DNA of 28,467 nt from JBFMFB01 sp040752115 (lineage in GTDB: Bacteria; Pseudomonadota; Gammaproteobacteria; Burkholderiales; Sulfuricellaceae): positions 1 through 28,467 of the forward strand of contig JBFMFB010000028.1 in assembly GCA_040752115.1 (NCBI GenBank), read 5' to 3'. A program made the translations under genes and the position numbers. The notes under the pieces are model-generated. The model ran no database searches and was not told where the DNA came from. It saw only the letters and a list, made by a program, of their open reading frames with translations. Positions 7,714 through 16,358 of the stretch are shown here, piece by piece (the first letter of the stretch is position 1; each line of letters opens with the position of its first letter).

Positions 7714-9552
7714 ATGCGCTTCACCCACTTCGGCAAACCGCCCGCCAACCGCAACGACTGGAAGACCATCCGCACCCTGCTGCCCTACCTGTGGGAATTC
7801 AAGGGGCGGGTGATCCTGGCGCTGGTCCTGCTGTTCGCCGCAAAACTGGCCAACGTGACCGTGCCGCTGGTGCTGAAGGAAATCGTGGACGCGCTGGACA
7901 AGCCGAAAGCGCTGCTCGCGCTGCCCGCGATCCTGCTGGTGGGCTACGGCGTGCTGCGCTTCGCCAGCACCCTGTTCGGCGAACTGCGCGACGCCGTGTT
8001 CGCCAAGGTCACCCAGCGCAGCATCCGGCGGGTGGCGCTCCAGGTATTTCGCCATCTGCATGCGCTGGCGCTGCGCTTCCACCTGGACCGGCAAACCGGC
8101 GGCATGTCGCGCGACATCGAGCGCGGCACGCGCGGCATCGGCTTCCTGCTCAACTTCATGCTGTTCAACATCCTGCCGACCCTGATCGAGATCGGCATGG
8201 TCGCCGTCATTCTGCTGGTCAAATACGACATCTGGTTTTCGGTCATCACCTTCGTCACTCTGACGGCCTACATCGCGTTCACGCTGTTCGTCACCGAATG
8301 GCGCATGGTGTTCCGCCGCACCATGAACGACATGGACTCGAAAGCCAATACTCGCGCCATAGACAGCCTGCTCAACTACGAGACGGTCAAGTATTTCAGC
8401 AACGAGGAATACGAAACCCGGCGCTACGACGAAAGCCTGCAAACCTGGGAAACAGCCGCAATCCGCAACCAGACCTCGCTCGCCGCGCTCAACGCCGGAC
8501 AGAGCGGCATCATTGCCATCGGCGTCACCCTGCTGATGCTGCTCGCCGGGCAGGGCGTGGTGAACGGCACCATGACCCTGGGCGACCTGGTGCTGGTCAA
8601 CGCCTACATGATCCAGCTCTATCTGCCGCTGCATTTCCTCGGCTTCGTCTACCGCGAGATCAAGCATTCGTTGGCGGACATGGAGAAAATGTTCGCGCTG
8701 CTGGAACAGCACGCCGAAATCCGGGACAAACCGGGAGCGCCGGAACTGGCCGCCCCGCACGGCGCCATCCGCTTCGAGCACGTGGATTTCGCCTACGACC
8801 CCAAGCGCCGGATTCTGTTCGACGTCAGCTTCGATGTGCCGACGGGGCGCACGGTGGCTGTGGTCGGCGCGAGCGGCGCCGGCAAGTCCACGCTGTCGCG
8901 TCTGCTGTTCCGCTTCTACGACGTCACCGGCGGGCGCATCCTGATCGACGGCCAGGACCTGCGCGACGTAACCCAGACGAGCCTGCGCGCGGCGATCGGC
9001 ATCGTCCCCCAGGATACGGTGCTGTTCAACGACACGATCTACTACAACATCGCCTACGGCCGTCCCGGCGCCACCCGCGAGGAAGTGCTCCAGGCCGCCA
9101 GGCACGCGCACATCCACGAATTCATCGAATCCCTGCCGGACGGCTATGACACCATGGTCGGCGAGCGCGGCCTGAAGCTTTCCGGCGGCGAAAAACAGCG
9201 CGTCGCCATCGCCCGCGCCATCCTCAAGAATCCGCGCATCCTGATTTTCGACGAAGCCACCTCGGCACTGGATTCCAAATCGGAAAAGGCCATCCAGGCC
9301 GAGCTGCGCCACATTGCCCGCGACCGCACCACCCTGGTGATCGCTCACCGGCTTTCCACCGTCGTGGACGCCGACCAGATCCTGGTCATGGAGCAGGGCC
9401 GCATCGCCGAACGCGGCAGCCACCAGGAACTGCTGGCGCGGAATGGAATCTACGCCCGCATGTGGGCGCTGCAGCAGCAGGAAGAATCCCGTGCCGACCA
9501 CGGCTCTGCGGCGGCCATACCCGAAAGCGCATTGCGCGACGGTAATGGATAG
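7714..9552 (+). CDS. Atm1/ABCB7-type ABC exporter (fused permease and ATPase)
   Basis: 612 residues from the ATG at 7714, chosen because the upstream in-frame extension runs through promoter sequence. Inner-membrane half-transporter forming homodimers: an N-terminal six-helix domain (about residues 20-330) and a C-terminal ATPase with Walker A GASGAGKST (385-393), signature LSGGEKQRVAIARA, Walker B ILIFDEATSALD and the H-loop VIAHRLST. The motifs TGGMSRDIERGTRGI and NYETVKYFSNEEYE are typical of Atm1/ABCB7/ABCB6, not MsbA. Bacterial members such as Novosphingobium Atm1 export glutathione conjugates and heavy-metal adducts; the exact substrate here is inferred. Apparently monocistronic, with its own -10 box. 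Confidence 0.92.
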   Translation: MRFTHFGKPPANRNDWKTIRTLLPYLWEFKGRVILALVLLFAAKLANVTVPLVLKEIVDALDKPKALLALPAILLVGYGVLRFASTLFGELRDAVFAKVTQRSIRRVALQVFRHLHALALRFHLDRQTGGMSRDIERGTRGIGFLLNFMLFNILPTLIEIGMVAVILLVKYDIWFSVITFVTLTAYIAFTLFVTEWRMVFRRTMNDMDSKANTRAIDSLLNYETVKYFSNEEYETRRYDESLQTWETAAIRNQTSLAALNAGQSGIIAIGVTLLMLLAGQGVVNGTMTLGDLVLVNAYMIQLYLPLHFLGFVYREIKHSLADMEKMFALLEQHAEIRDKPGAPELAAPHGAIRFEHVDFAYDPKRRILFDVSFDVPTGRTVAVVGASGAGKSTLSRLLFRFYDVTGGRILIDGQDLRDVTQTSLRAAIGIVPQDTVLFNDTIYYNIAYGRPGATREEVLQAARHAHIHEFIESLPDGYDTMVGERGLKLSGGEKQRVAIARAILKNPRILIFDEATSALDSKSEKAIQAELRHIARDRTTLVIAHRLSTVVDADQILVMEQGRIAERGSHQELLARNGIYARMWALQQQEESRADHGSAAAIPESALRDGNG

Positions 9553-9668
9553 TTCCTGCCGAGCCTGATAGAGTTGCGTGCTCTGGCTCCACGTCAACCA
9601 ACCCGCAGGATACCCGGTCTGGCCGAAGCGCATTGCCGGATCGACGAGAAGGAAATGCAACGGCAAGC

Positions 9669-10094
9669 ATGATCCGCATCACCCGCTCCCTCGCCATCGG
9701 CGAAGACGAAATCCGGCTGGAGTTCATCCGCGCCTCGGGCCCGGGCGGCCAGAACGTCAACAAGGTCGCCACCGCGGTGCAGCTGCGCTTCGACGCAGCA
9801 CACTCGCCATCCCTGCCCGAAGATGTCCGCACCCGCCTGGCAACGCTCGCCGGCAGACGGATGACCGATGAAGGGGTGCTGGTGATCGACGCCCGGCGCC
9901 ACCGCACCCAGGCCAGAAACCGCGAGGATGCGATCGCGCGGCTGGTCGAACTGCTCCGGGCCGCCGCCGAAAAACCCAAGCCCCGCAAGGAAACCAGGCC
10001 GACATCGGCCTCCAAAAAACGGCGGCTGGAGAGCAAGCAACGGCGCGGAGAAACCAAGCGGCTGCGAGGGACCGTTGCGGGCTCATCAGAATAA
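9669..10094 (+). CDS. arfB: Alternative ribosome-rescue factor ArfB (YaeJ family)
   Basis: Peptidyl-tRNA hydrolase that frees ribosomes stalled without a stop codon. 141 residues, the same size as E. coli YaeJ. It has the release-factor catalytic motif GPGGQNVNK near residue 26 and the long Lys/Arg-rich C-terminal tail (KPKPRKETRP, KKRRLESKQRRGE) that enters the empty mRNA channel. The ATG at 9669 overlaps the stop of a five-codon mini-frame (ATG at 9655, TGA at 9670-9672). AAGGA sits further upstream than usual for the 9669 start. An in-frame TTG at 9633 would add 12 residues and is less likely. Confidence 0.92.
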   Translation: MIRITRSLAIGEDEIRLEFIRASGPGGQNVNKVATAVQLRFDAAHSPSLPEDVRTRLATLAGRRMTDEGVLVIDARRHRTQARNREDAIARLVELLRAAAEKPKPRKETRPTSASKKRRLESKQRRGETKRLRGTVAGSSE

Positions 10095-10100
10095 AACCGG

Positions 10101-10303
10101 AAGAAGCGTTTTGGCCACGAATGGTACGAATGTTCACGAATGCCACAAATAAGGAATTAGCCACGGATTGACACGGATGTTCATGGATAAGGATCAAATT
10201 TGGGTCACAACCAGCCAACCAAACGGCGAGGCAGGCGATGTGAAACATACAGACAAATCCGTGTGCCTTCCGTGTTCATCCGTGGCCAAACGAGCTTTTT
10301 AGA
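10101..10303. repeat. CACGAAT/CACGGAT nested inverted-repeat element, copy 3
   Basis: Starts AAGAAGCGTTTTGGCCACGA and runs through CACGAAT-type units to about 10155, then a second left arm with CACGGAT units (TTAGCCACGGATTGACACGG, 10157-10176). The right arm (about 10255-10290) has CCGTG units and ends CCGTGGCCAAACGAGCTTTT, then TAGA. The right arm pairs better with the inner CACGGAT arm, so two related elements may be nested, or one has lost its partner arm. The ATG at its right edge (10304) is the start of the next ABC exporter. Confidence 0.75.
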
Positions 10304-12118
10304 ATGAACCGCCCCACCATCGCAACTGCCCCGCCGCAACCCTCCGGCTACAGCTGGGCCACCATCCTCGGCATCGTGCTGCGGCACCGGCGCGCGCTCG
10401 TCACTGCCCACGCGGTGGCCATCCTTGCGGCGCTGGCGAGCGTGCCCATCCCCCTGCTGATGCCGCTGCTGGTGGACGAAGTGCTGCTGCATCAGCCGGG
10501 GCCGCTGGTCGCGTTCATCGACGGCCTGTTTCCGGCCGAATGGCACGGGGCGGTGCTGTATATCGGCATCATCTTGCTAGCGACGGTCATGCTGCGGCTG
10601 ACGGCACTGCTCCTCGGAGTATGGCAGACGCACGACTTCACCCTGATCGCCAAGGACGTCGTCTATCGCATGCGGGAAGCACTGCTGCTGCGCCTCGAAC
10701 GCATCGCCATGTCGGAATACGAAACGCTCGGCAGCGGCGCGGTGACCTCGCACTTTGTCACCGACCTCAACGCGGTGGACAATTTCATCGGCGCCACGGT
10801 GAGCAAGTTCCTGGTCGCGCTGCTGTCCCTGGTGGGCACCACCGCCGTGCTGCTGTGGATGCACTGGCAGCTCGCGCTGTTCATCCTGTTCCTCAACCCG
10901 GTCGTGGTCTATTTCACCACGGTGCTGGGGAAGCGGGTCAAGGACCTGAAGAAGCAGGAAAACAGCGCCTTCGAGCTGTTCCAGCAGGCGCTCACCGAGA
11001 CCCTGGATGCCATCCAGCAGATCCGCGCCGCCAACCGCGAGCGCCATTACATCGCCCGCGTCATTGACCAGGCGCGCGGCATCCAGACCCATGCCGCAGC
11101 GTTCTCCTGGAAAAGCGACGCCGCCGGACGTTTCTCGTTCATGGTATTTCTGTTCGGCTTCGACGTATTCCGCGCCGCCAGCATGCTGATGGTGGTGTAT
11201 TCCGGCCTGACGGTGGGCCAGATGATGGCGGTGTTCGGCTATCTGTGGTTCATGATGCAGCCGGTGCAGGAAATTCTGGGCATCCAGTACGCCTACTTCG
11301 CCGCCAAGGCGGCGCTGGCGCGCATCAACCGCCTGCTGGCACTGCGCGAGGAGCCGCACTACCCGCATCGCAAGAATCCTTTCAGGGGCAAACACACCGT
11401 CGGGGTGCGGGTGGAGGACGTCTCGTTCGCCTACGGCGACGGTCCGCCGGTGCTGAACCATGTCAATCTCGACATCAAACCCGGCGAAAAGATTGCGCTG
11501 GTGGGCGCCTCCGGCGGCGGGAAATCCACCCTGGTGCAGGTCATCCTCGGCCTTTATCCGCCGGGCTCCGGCATGCTCTATTTCGACGGCGTGCCGATGA
11601 CCGAGATCGGCATGGACGTAGTGCGCAGCCACGTCGCCACCGTGCTGCAGCACCCTGCCCTGTTCAACGACACTGTGCGCATGAACCTCACCCTGGGGCG
11701 GGAGCTGGCCGATTCCGATCTGTGGCAGGCACTAGAAGTCGCTCAACTGCGCGATACGGTGGAAACCTATCCCGACGGCCTCGACACCATCATCGGCCGC
11801 CAGGGCGTGCGCCTCTCCGGCGGCCAGCGCCAGCGCCTGGCGATTGCCCGCATGATCCTGGGCAAGCCGCAGGTCGTTATCCTGGACGAAGCGACCTCCG
11901 CCCTGGACGCGGAAACCGAGGCGCATCTGCACGAGGCCCTGCGGGAATTCCTCAAGGACCGCACCACGCTCATCATCGCCCATCGCCTCTCCGCCGTGAA
12001 ACAGGCCGACCGGGTTTACGTGTTCGAGGACGGGCACATCATCGAGGAAGGGGCGCACGAAGAGCTGATCAGGAACCGCGGCCTCTACAGCCGCCTTTAC
12101 GGCCAGCTCCAGCACTAA
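10304..12118 (+). CDS. ABC exporter, MsbA-like fused permease and ATPase
   Basis: 604-residue half-transporter of the type IV exporter fold. Membrane helices lie at about residues 33-60, 78-110, 160-200 and 260-310. The C-terminal ATPase has Walker A GASGGGKST, signature RLSGGQRQRLAIARM, Walker B VVILDEATSALD and the H-loop IIAHRLSAV. Substrate unknown; it lacks the Atm1-type motifs of the exporter at 7714 and has no N-terminal peptidase domain. The stop TAA is two bases before the ATG of a small lipoprotein gene, so the pair is an operon and the lipoprotein may be a partner. The start ATG is the last part of the AGAATGA edge of the preceding repeat element. Confidence 0.9.
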   Translation: MNRPTIATAPPQPSGYSWATILGIVLRHRRALVTAHAVAILAALASVPIPLLMPLLVDEVLLHQPGPLVAFIDGLFPAEWHGAVLYIGIILLATVMLRLTALLLGVWQTHDFTLIAKDVVYRMREALLLRLERIAMSEYETLGSGAVTSHFVTDLNAVDNFIGATVSKFLVALLSLVGTTAVLLWMHWQLALFILFLNPVVVYFTTVLGKRVKDLKKQENSAFELFQQALTETLDAIQQIRAANRERHYIARVIDQARGIQTHAAAFSWKSDAAGRFSFMVFLFGFDVFRAASMLMVVYSGLTVGQMMAVFGYLWFMMQPVQEILGIQYAYFAAKAALARINRLLALREEPHYPHRKNPFRGKHTVGVRVEDVSFAYGDGPPVLNHVNLDIKPGEKIALVGASGGGKSTLVQVILGLYPPGSGMLYFDGVPMTEIGMDVVRSHVATVLQHPALFNDTVRMNLTLGRELADSDLWQALEVAQLRDTVETYPDGLDTIIGRQGVRLSGGQRQRLAIARMILGKPQVVILDEATSALDAETEAHLHEALREFLKDRTTLIIAHRLSAVKQADRVYVFEDGHIIEEGAHEELIRNRGLYSRLYGQLQH

Positions 12119-12120
12119 CC

Positions 12121-12525
12121 ATGAAATACCTGATCGTCATCATCGCCCTGCTTGCCGGCTGCACCACGCAATGGATCCGGCCGGATACGCGCGAGACGCA
12201 GCTGCAGGAAGAAGCGGGCCGGCTGGCGGAACTGGTCAGGAGCAAGAAGATCACCAAGGCCCAGGCCGCAGACCGGCTCAATATCAAGCGGATCGAAGTG
12301 GTCGGCGCGAATCCCTTCGATGACGAGGTATTCGCCTATTACCGGAAGCTTGCCGAGCAAAGGGATCAGGGCAAGATCGCCCAGGCCGAGGCGCAATCGA
12401 GGATGGTGAAAAAGCTCGCTGACGTGCGCACGCGCTACCGTCAGCGGACGGAAGGCGGCAAGCCGGCGCCCGAACCGGTATTCACCCGCTTCATGCTGCG
12501 GCTGTACGGCCAGCCGCCGCTATAG
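12121..12525 (+). CDS. Small predicted lipoprotein co-transcribed with an ABC exporter
   Basis: 134 residues. The N-terminus MKYLIVIIALLAGCTTQ is a lipoprotein signal peptide with lipobox LAGC (Cys14). The mature protein is charged and helical, with short segments (KKITKAQAADRLNIKR and RDQGKIAQAEAQSRM) that resemble each other and look like a twice-used helical unit. Asp and Ser are absent at the +2 position (Thr), so outer-membrane sorting is likely in a Gram-negative. It begins two bases after the ABC exporter stop. Function unknown. Confidence 0.82.
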   Translation: MKYLIVIIALLAGCTTQWIRPDTRETQLQEEAGRLAELVRSKKITKAQAADRLNIKRIEVVGANPFDDEVFAYYRKLAEQRDQGKIAQAEAQSRMVKKLADVRTRYRQRTEGGKPAPEPVFTRFMLRLYGQPPL

Positions 12526-12548
12526 CGTTGCAGGCTGGCGGGAAAAAG

Positions 12549-13100
12549 TTACTGCTCCAGGATCGCCTCGGCATCGATCGTGATGTCGACATGGTTGCTC
12601 ACCACGATGCCTCCCTTGTCCATGGTGTCGTTCCAGCTCACCCCGAATTCCTGGCGGTTGATCCGGGCGGTGGCGAGAAATCCGGCGCGAATCTTGGGCC
12701 CCAGATCGACTCCGTTTTCCCACCATGGAGTTTTCCACTGCCCCAGATAGCGCACGGCCAGAGTGGCCTTGCGGGTCACGCCGCGGATCGTCAGATCGCC
12801 CGTGACCAGGAAGTCGTTCTCTCCCTGCACTTCGACCTCGCTGCCGGAAAAAGTGATTTCGGGATGGCGTTCCACTTCCAGAAAATCCGCAGAGCGCAGA
12901 TGGTCGTCCAGCTCCGGCACGCCCGTCCACACGGCACGGGCGTCGATCTTTGCTTCCACCGACAAAGTCCGTGGATCGCCCGGGTCGAACTCGAGTTTGC
13001 CCTGAATGTTCTTGAAATGCCCGCGAACGTAGCTGATCATCATGTGGCGCACGCTGAACTCGGCGCCGGTGTGCTGAGGCTGAAAATTCCATTTTGCCAT
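12549..13100 (-). CDS. YceI family protein without signal peptide
   Basis: 183 residues. The ATG at 13098-13100 has AGGAGG at good distance; an in-frame extension of 15 residues upstream lacks such support. A complete YceI lipocalin-like domain starts immediately (MAKWNFQPQHTGAEFSVRHM) with LDDHLRSADFLEVERHPEITF, LTIRGVTRKATL and the C-terminal HVDITIDAEAIL strand. The absence of a signal peptide suggests a cytoplasmic protein, unlike the exported paralogue at 4993. Last gene of a minus-strand run orn, glgP, greB, yceI-like, with a hairpin in the gap before it. Ligand unknown. Confidence 0.87.
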   Translation of the reverse strand: MAKWNFQPQHTGAEFSVRHMMISYVRGHFKNIQGKLEFDPGDPRTLSVEAKIDARAVWTGVPELDDHLRSADFLEVERHPEITFSGSEVEVQGENDFLVTGDLTIRGVTRKATLAVRYLGQWKTPWWENGVDLGPKIRAGFLATARINRQEFGVSWNDTMDKGGIVVSNHVDITIDAEAILEQ

Positions 13101-13153
13101 GGCCCACCCTCCTGGTAAGCGTGAGGAGCCAAGCCTCCCCAACAAACCGATAG

Positions 13154-13181
13154 AGCGGAAACGGCAGCCCGAGGTTCCGCT
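13154..13181 (-). terminator. Possible hairpin terminator after greB
   Basis: Arms AGCGGAA and TTCCGCT (7 bp, 14-nt loop) 10 bases beyond the greB stop; reading the minus strand the hairpin is followed by a moderately T-rich stretch (CTATCGGTTTGTT) but no clean U tract. May be a weak terminator or attenuator between greB and the YceI gene. Confidence 0.35.
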
Positions 13182-13190
13182 TCGCGTGGC

Positions 13191-13760
13191 CTACGGACCG
13201 GTTTCCTCCAGGGCGGCATAGCAGACATCGACCACTTCAAGTTCCTGGACGCCGGCCGGGCTCCTGAATGTCACGACATCTCCCAGCCGGGCCTTCAACA
13301 GCGCCTTGGCGATGGGTGAAATCCAGCTCACGCGCCCGCGAGCCGGATCGACCTCGTCCATGCCAACGATGGTGACCGTGCGCTCTTTTCCCTCTTCGTC
13401 GCACACCGTCACCGTGGCGCCGAAAAACACCTGGTCTGCATCCCGGTTCCCCGGCCGCACCACTTCGGCGAGGTCCAGCCGCCTGGTCAGGAACCGGATC
13501 CGCCGGTCGATCTCGCGCAGCCGTTTCTTGCCGTAGATGTAATCGCCGTTTTCCGAGCGATCGCCGTTGGATGCGGCCCAGGCGACCGTCTTCACCACCT
13601 CGGGGCGCTCGACCTTCCATAGGTGGTCGAGCTCGTTCTTGAGCCGGCTGTAGCCGGCCTGGGTAATGTGATTCTTGATGCCGCGAGGCTGCTGCGCCGA
13701 CTGCTCCAACTCCTCGTCTTCCGCCGCGCCGTCCGTTTCGCGGGTGAAAGCCTTGCTCAC
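13191..13760 (-). CDS. greB: Transcription elongation factor GreB
   Basis: 189 residues. Binds in the RNA polymerase secondary channel and stimulates cleavage of backtracked RNA. The N-terminal coiled coil (about residues 33-105) carries the tip region NGDRSENGDYIYGKKRLREI with the acidic residues needed for cleavage; NGDYIYGKK is characteristic of GreB and not GreA (which has NAEYHAAK-type sequence). The C-terminal FKBP-like domain includes GRVSWISPIAKALLKARLGD. The N-terminus has about 30 extra polar residues relative to E. coli GreB. The start is GTG at 13758-13760 with a weak ribosome binding site, 18 bp after the glgP stop, so coupling to glgP translation is plausible. Confidence 0.93.
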   Translation of the reverse strand: MSKAFTRETDGAAEDEELEQSAQQPRGIKNHITQAGYSRLKNELDHLWKVERPEVVKTVAWAASNGDRSENGDYIYGKKRLREIDRRIRFLTRRLDLAEVVRPGNRDADQVFFGATVTVCDEEGKERTVTIVGMDEVDPARGRVSWISPIAKALLKARLGDVVTFRSPAGVQELEVVDVCYAALEETGP

Positions 13761-13778
13761 GTCGTCACGAAGCCCGCT

Positions 13779-16337
13779 TCACAGCCACAGCACCAGCCCC
13801 ATCTCGAGCGGGTGAGTGAGCAACTGATGCCAGGGGTAGACCCGTATCTTGTAATCCAGCCTGCCGCAAAGCCCCGGCGACAGGTCGAGCGTGAACAGAT
13901 GCTCCGTGCCGCCTTCCAGCATGCCGTGGAAATCGAAGCTGAAATGCAGGTAATCGGATATCTCCTTTTTGGTCGGGCGGCGGATCATCAGCTCGACCAC
14001 CATGTCCTCCGGCGCCAACCCATTGAGATTCAGCGCCACTTCCAGCCGCACCGATTCGCCGAACTGAATACGCTTCAGGGGAGTATCGAGCCGGCGGACG
14101 GAGACGCCGTGCCATGCCGCGCGGACCTTGCTTTTCCACGCAGACAGGCTCTTGGCGTTTTCGTAGCCATTCTGCTTGTAGAGCCGGCCCTGGCGGCTCG
14201 CCGGCACGTAGAAGCGGGTGACGTATTCCCCCACCATGCGGCTCGCGTTGAAGCGCGGCAGCAGGGAGGCAATGGAGCGTTTGGAAAGCTGCACCCATTC
14301 GGTCGAATAGCCCAGTTTACTGCGGTTGTAGTAGGCCGGCAGGACGCGGTCCTGCAGAATTTCATACAGCGCTTGGCTGTCCTCGCGATTGCGCTGGTAA
14401 TCATCGAGATAGACGGGGGCGGGCTTGATCGCCCAGCCATTGGTGCCGTCATAGCCCTCGCCCCACCAGCCGTCCAGCACGCTCAGATTGATCGCGCCGT
14501 TGATGCCCGCCTTCATGCCGGAAGTGCCGCTCGCTTCCAGCGGATAGACCGGATTGTTGAGCCACACGTCCACCCCCGACACCAACCGGCGTGCGAGCCC
14601 CATGTCGTAGCCTTCCACCATCAGCACCTTGCCTTCGAATTCCGGCATGCGGGCGATGTTGTGGATCTGGCGGATCAGGTCCTGGCCGGGATGGTCGGCC
14701 GGATGCGCCTTGCCGGCAAAAATGAACAGCACCGGGCGGTCGGGATCGGAGGTGATTTCGCGCAGCCAGTCGATGTGCTCGAACAACAGCGCGGCGCGTT
14801 TGTAGGTGGCGAAGCGGCGGGCGAAGCCGATGGTAAGGATGTTCGGATTGGTGCTGTCCACGAACTTCAGCACCCGGTCGAGATGGGATTCGCTGCCGTG
14901 GTTGCGGAAATGCTGGCTGGAGACACGGTGACGAATAATATGCAGCATCTGCGACTTGAGCGACTGGCGCACGCTCCAGAACAGATGATCGGGAATCTCG
15001 TCGATGCGCGACCAGAAATCCGGATCGGTCATGCGGTTGCGCCATTCGTAGCCGAAAAAGTTGTCGAACAGGTCGGCCCATTCCTGCGCCAGGAAAGTCG
15101 GCACATGCACCCCGTTGGTCACGGAGGTCATGGGGTTTTCCTCCGGCGTCACCTCCGGCCACAGGCTGGCGCAAATGCGGGAGGAGACCTTGCCGTGGAT
15201 CCGGCTCACGCCGTTCTGGTAGCGCGATCCGCGGATCGCCAGCGCCGTCATGTTGAATTCGGGGCTTTCGGGCGTGAGGCCGAGCGCCATCAGGTCATGC
15301 CTGCCGAGCTTCATGTCTGCGCAGAAGCGCTCGAAATAATGGGCAATCATGCCTTCGGCAAAATGATCATGGCCGGCCGGCACCGGGGTGTGGGTGGTAA
15401 ACACGGTGTTGGAGGCGACCGCCTCCAGGGCGCTGGCGAAGTCGATCCCTTTCGCCTCCACCAGGCGCCGGACGCGCTCCAGCAGCATGAAGGCGGCGTG
15501 GCCTTCGTTGATGTGCCACACCGTCGGCTTGATGCCCAGCTCGGCGAGCGCCCGCACTCCGCCGATGCCGAGGATGATTTCCTGCTGAATGCGCAGATTG
15601 CGGTCGCCGCCGTACAACTGGTGGGCGATGTCGCGGTCCTCGGGCGAATTCCCCTCCAGGTCGGTATCCAGCAGATAGAGCTGGACATGCCCCACCCGCG
15701 CACGCCACACCTTTACCGCCACCCGACGGCCCGGCAGATCCACCCATACGTGCACTTCCTTGCCGTCGCGCAGCGCCGGCGCCACCGGCAGATCGTCGAA
15801 GTCGGAATCGGTATAGCTGGCGACCTGATTGCCCTCGCGGTCGATCAGCTGGGAAAAATACCCCTGGCGGTACAGCAGGCCCACGCCGACGAACGGCAGG
15901 CGCATGTCGCTGGCGGCCTTGCAGTGGTCGCCGGCGAGAATCCCCAGCCCGCCCGAATAGATCGGGAAGCTCTCGTGAAAGCCGAACTCGGCGCAGAAAT
16001 ACGCCACCAGGTCGGTTTCCTTGAGGTTTTCCGCGCCGTTGCGCCGCACCGGCTGCTCGTTGTGGTAGGTGTCGTAGGAGGACAGGACGCGGTTGTAAGT
16101 GGCGAGAAAAACCTGGTCCTCGACCGCCTCCGCCATGCGTTTTTCGTCCACCCGCCGCAGGAATATCTTGGGATTGTGTCCCACCGCGTCCCACAGGCCC
16201 GGATGCAGGCGCGCGAACAGGGTGCGGGTCGGCTTGTCCCAGCTGTACCAGAGATTATTGGCCAGTTCCTCCAGCCGAATCAGCTTTCTCGGGATCTTGG
16301 GATTGATTTCGATGGCAAAGGTGGTGCCCTGTTTCAT
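13779..16337 (-). CDS. glgP: Alpha-glucan (glycogen/maltodextrin) phosphorylase
   Basis: 852-residue GT35 enzyme that releases glucose-1-phosphate from alpha-1,4-glucans using pyridoxal phosphate. The PLP lysine lies in EASGTSGMKAGINGA. IYSGGLGILAGDHCKAASD and HINEGHAAFMLLERVR are also typical of the family. The N-terminal stretch beginning FAIEINPKIPRKLIRLEELANNLWYSWD is that of the bacterial and archaeal alpha-glucan phosphorylase branch that carries an extra N-terminal domain (DUF3417), not the E. coli MalP/GlgP branch. The C-terminal ~100 residues form a beta-rich extension. The start ATG has AAGGGAG seven bases upstream. 21 bp follow orn. No other glycogen genes are in the window. Confidence 0.95.
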   Translation of the reverse strand: MKQGTTFAIEINPKIPRKLIRLEELANNLWYSWDKPTRTLFARLHPGLWDAVGHNPKIFLRRVDEKRMAEAVEDQVFLATYNRVLSSYDTYHNEQPVRRNGAENLKETDLVAYFCAEFGFHESFPIYSGGLGILAGDHCKAASDMRLPFVGVGLLYRQGYFSQLIDREGNQVASYTDSDFDDLPVAPALRDGKEVHVWVDLPGRRVAVKVWRARVGHVQLYLLDTDLEGNSPEDRDIAHQLYGGDRNLRIQQEIILGIGGVRALAELGIKPTVWHINEGHAAFMLLERVRRLVEAKGIDFASALEAVASNTVFTTHTPVPAGHDHFAEGMIAHYFERFCADMKLGRHDLMALGLTPESPEFNMTALAIRGSRYQNGVSRIHGKVSSRICASLWPEVTPEENPMTSVTNGVHVPTFLAQEWADLFDNFFGYEWRNRMTDPDFWSRIDEIPDHLFWSVRQSLKSQMLHIIRHRVSSQHFRNHGSESHLDRVLKFVDSTNPNILTIGFARRFATYKRAALLFEHIDWLREITSDPDRPVLFIFAGKAHPADHPGQDLIRQIHNIARMPEFEGKVLMVEGYDMGLARRLVSGVDVWLNNPVYPLEASGTSGMKAGINGAINLSVLDGWWGEGYDGTNGWAIKPAPVYLDDYQRNREDSQALYEILQDRVLPAYYNRSKLGYSTEWVQLSKRSIASLLPRFNASRMVGEYVTRFYVPASRQGRLYKQNGYENAKSLSAWKSKVRAAWHGVSVRRLDTPLKRIQFGESVRLEVALNLNGLAPEDMVVELMIRRPTKKEISDYLHFSFDFHGMLEGGTEHLFTLDLSPGLCGRLDYKIRVYPWHQLLTHPLEMGLVLWL

Positions 16338-16358
16338 TTGCTGCTCCCTTGTGCGAGA

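Noticed and set aside
7693..9666. 657-codon minus-strand open frame opposite the Atm1-type exporter
   Set aside because: Shadow of a clear ABC exporter; composition typical of antisense frames in GC-rich DNA.
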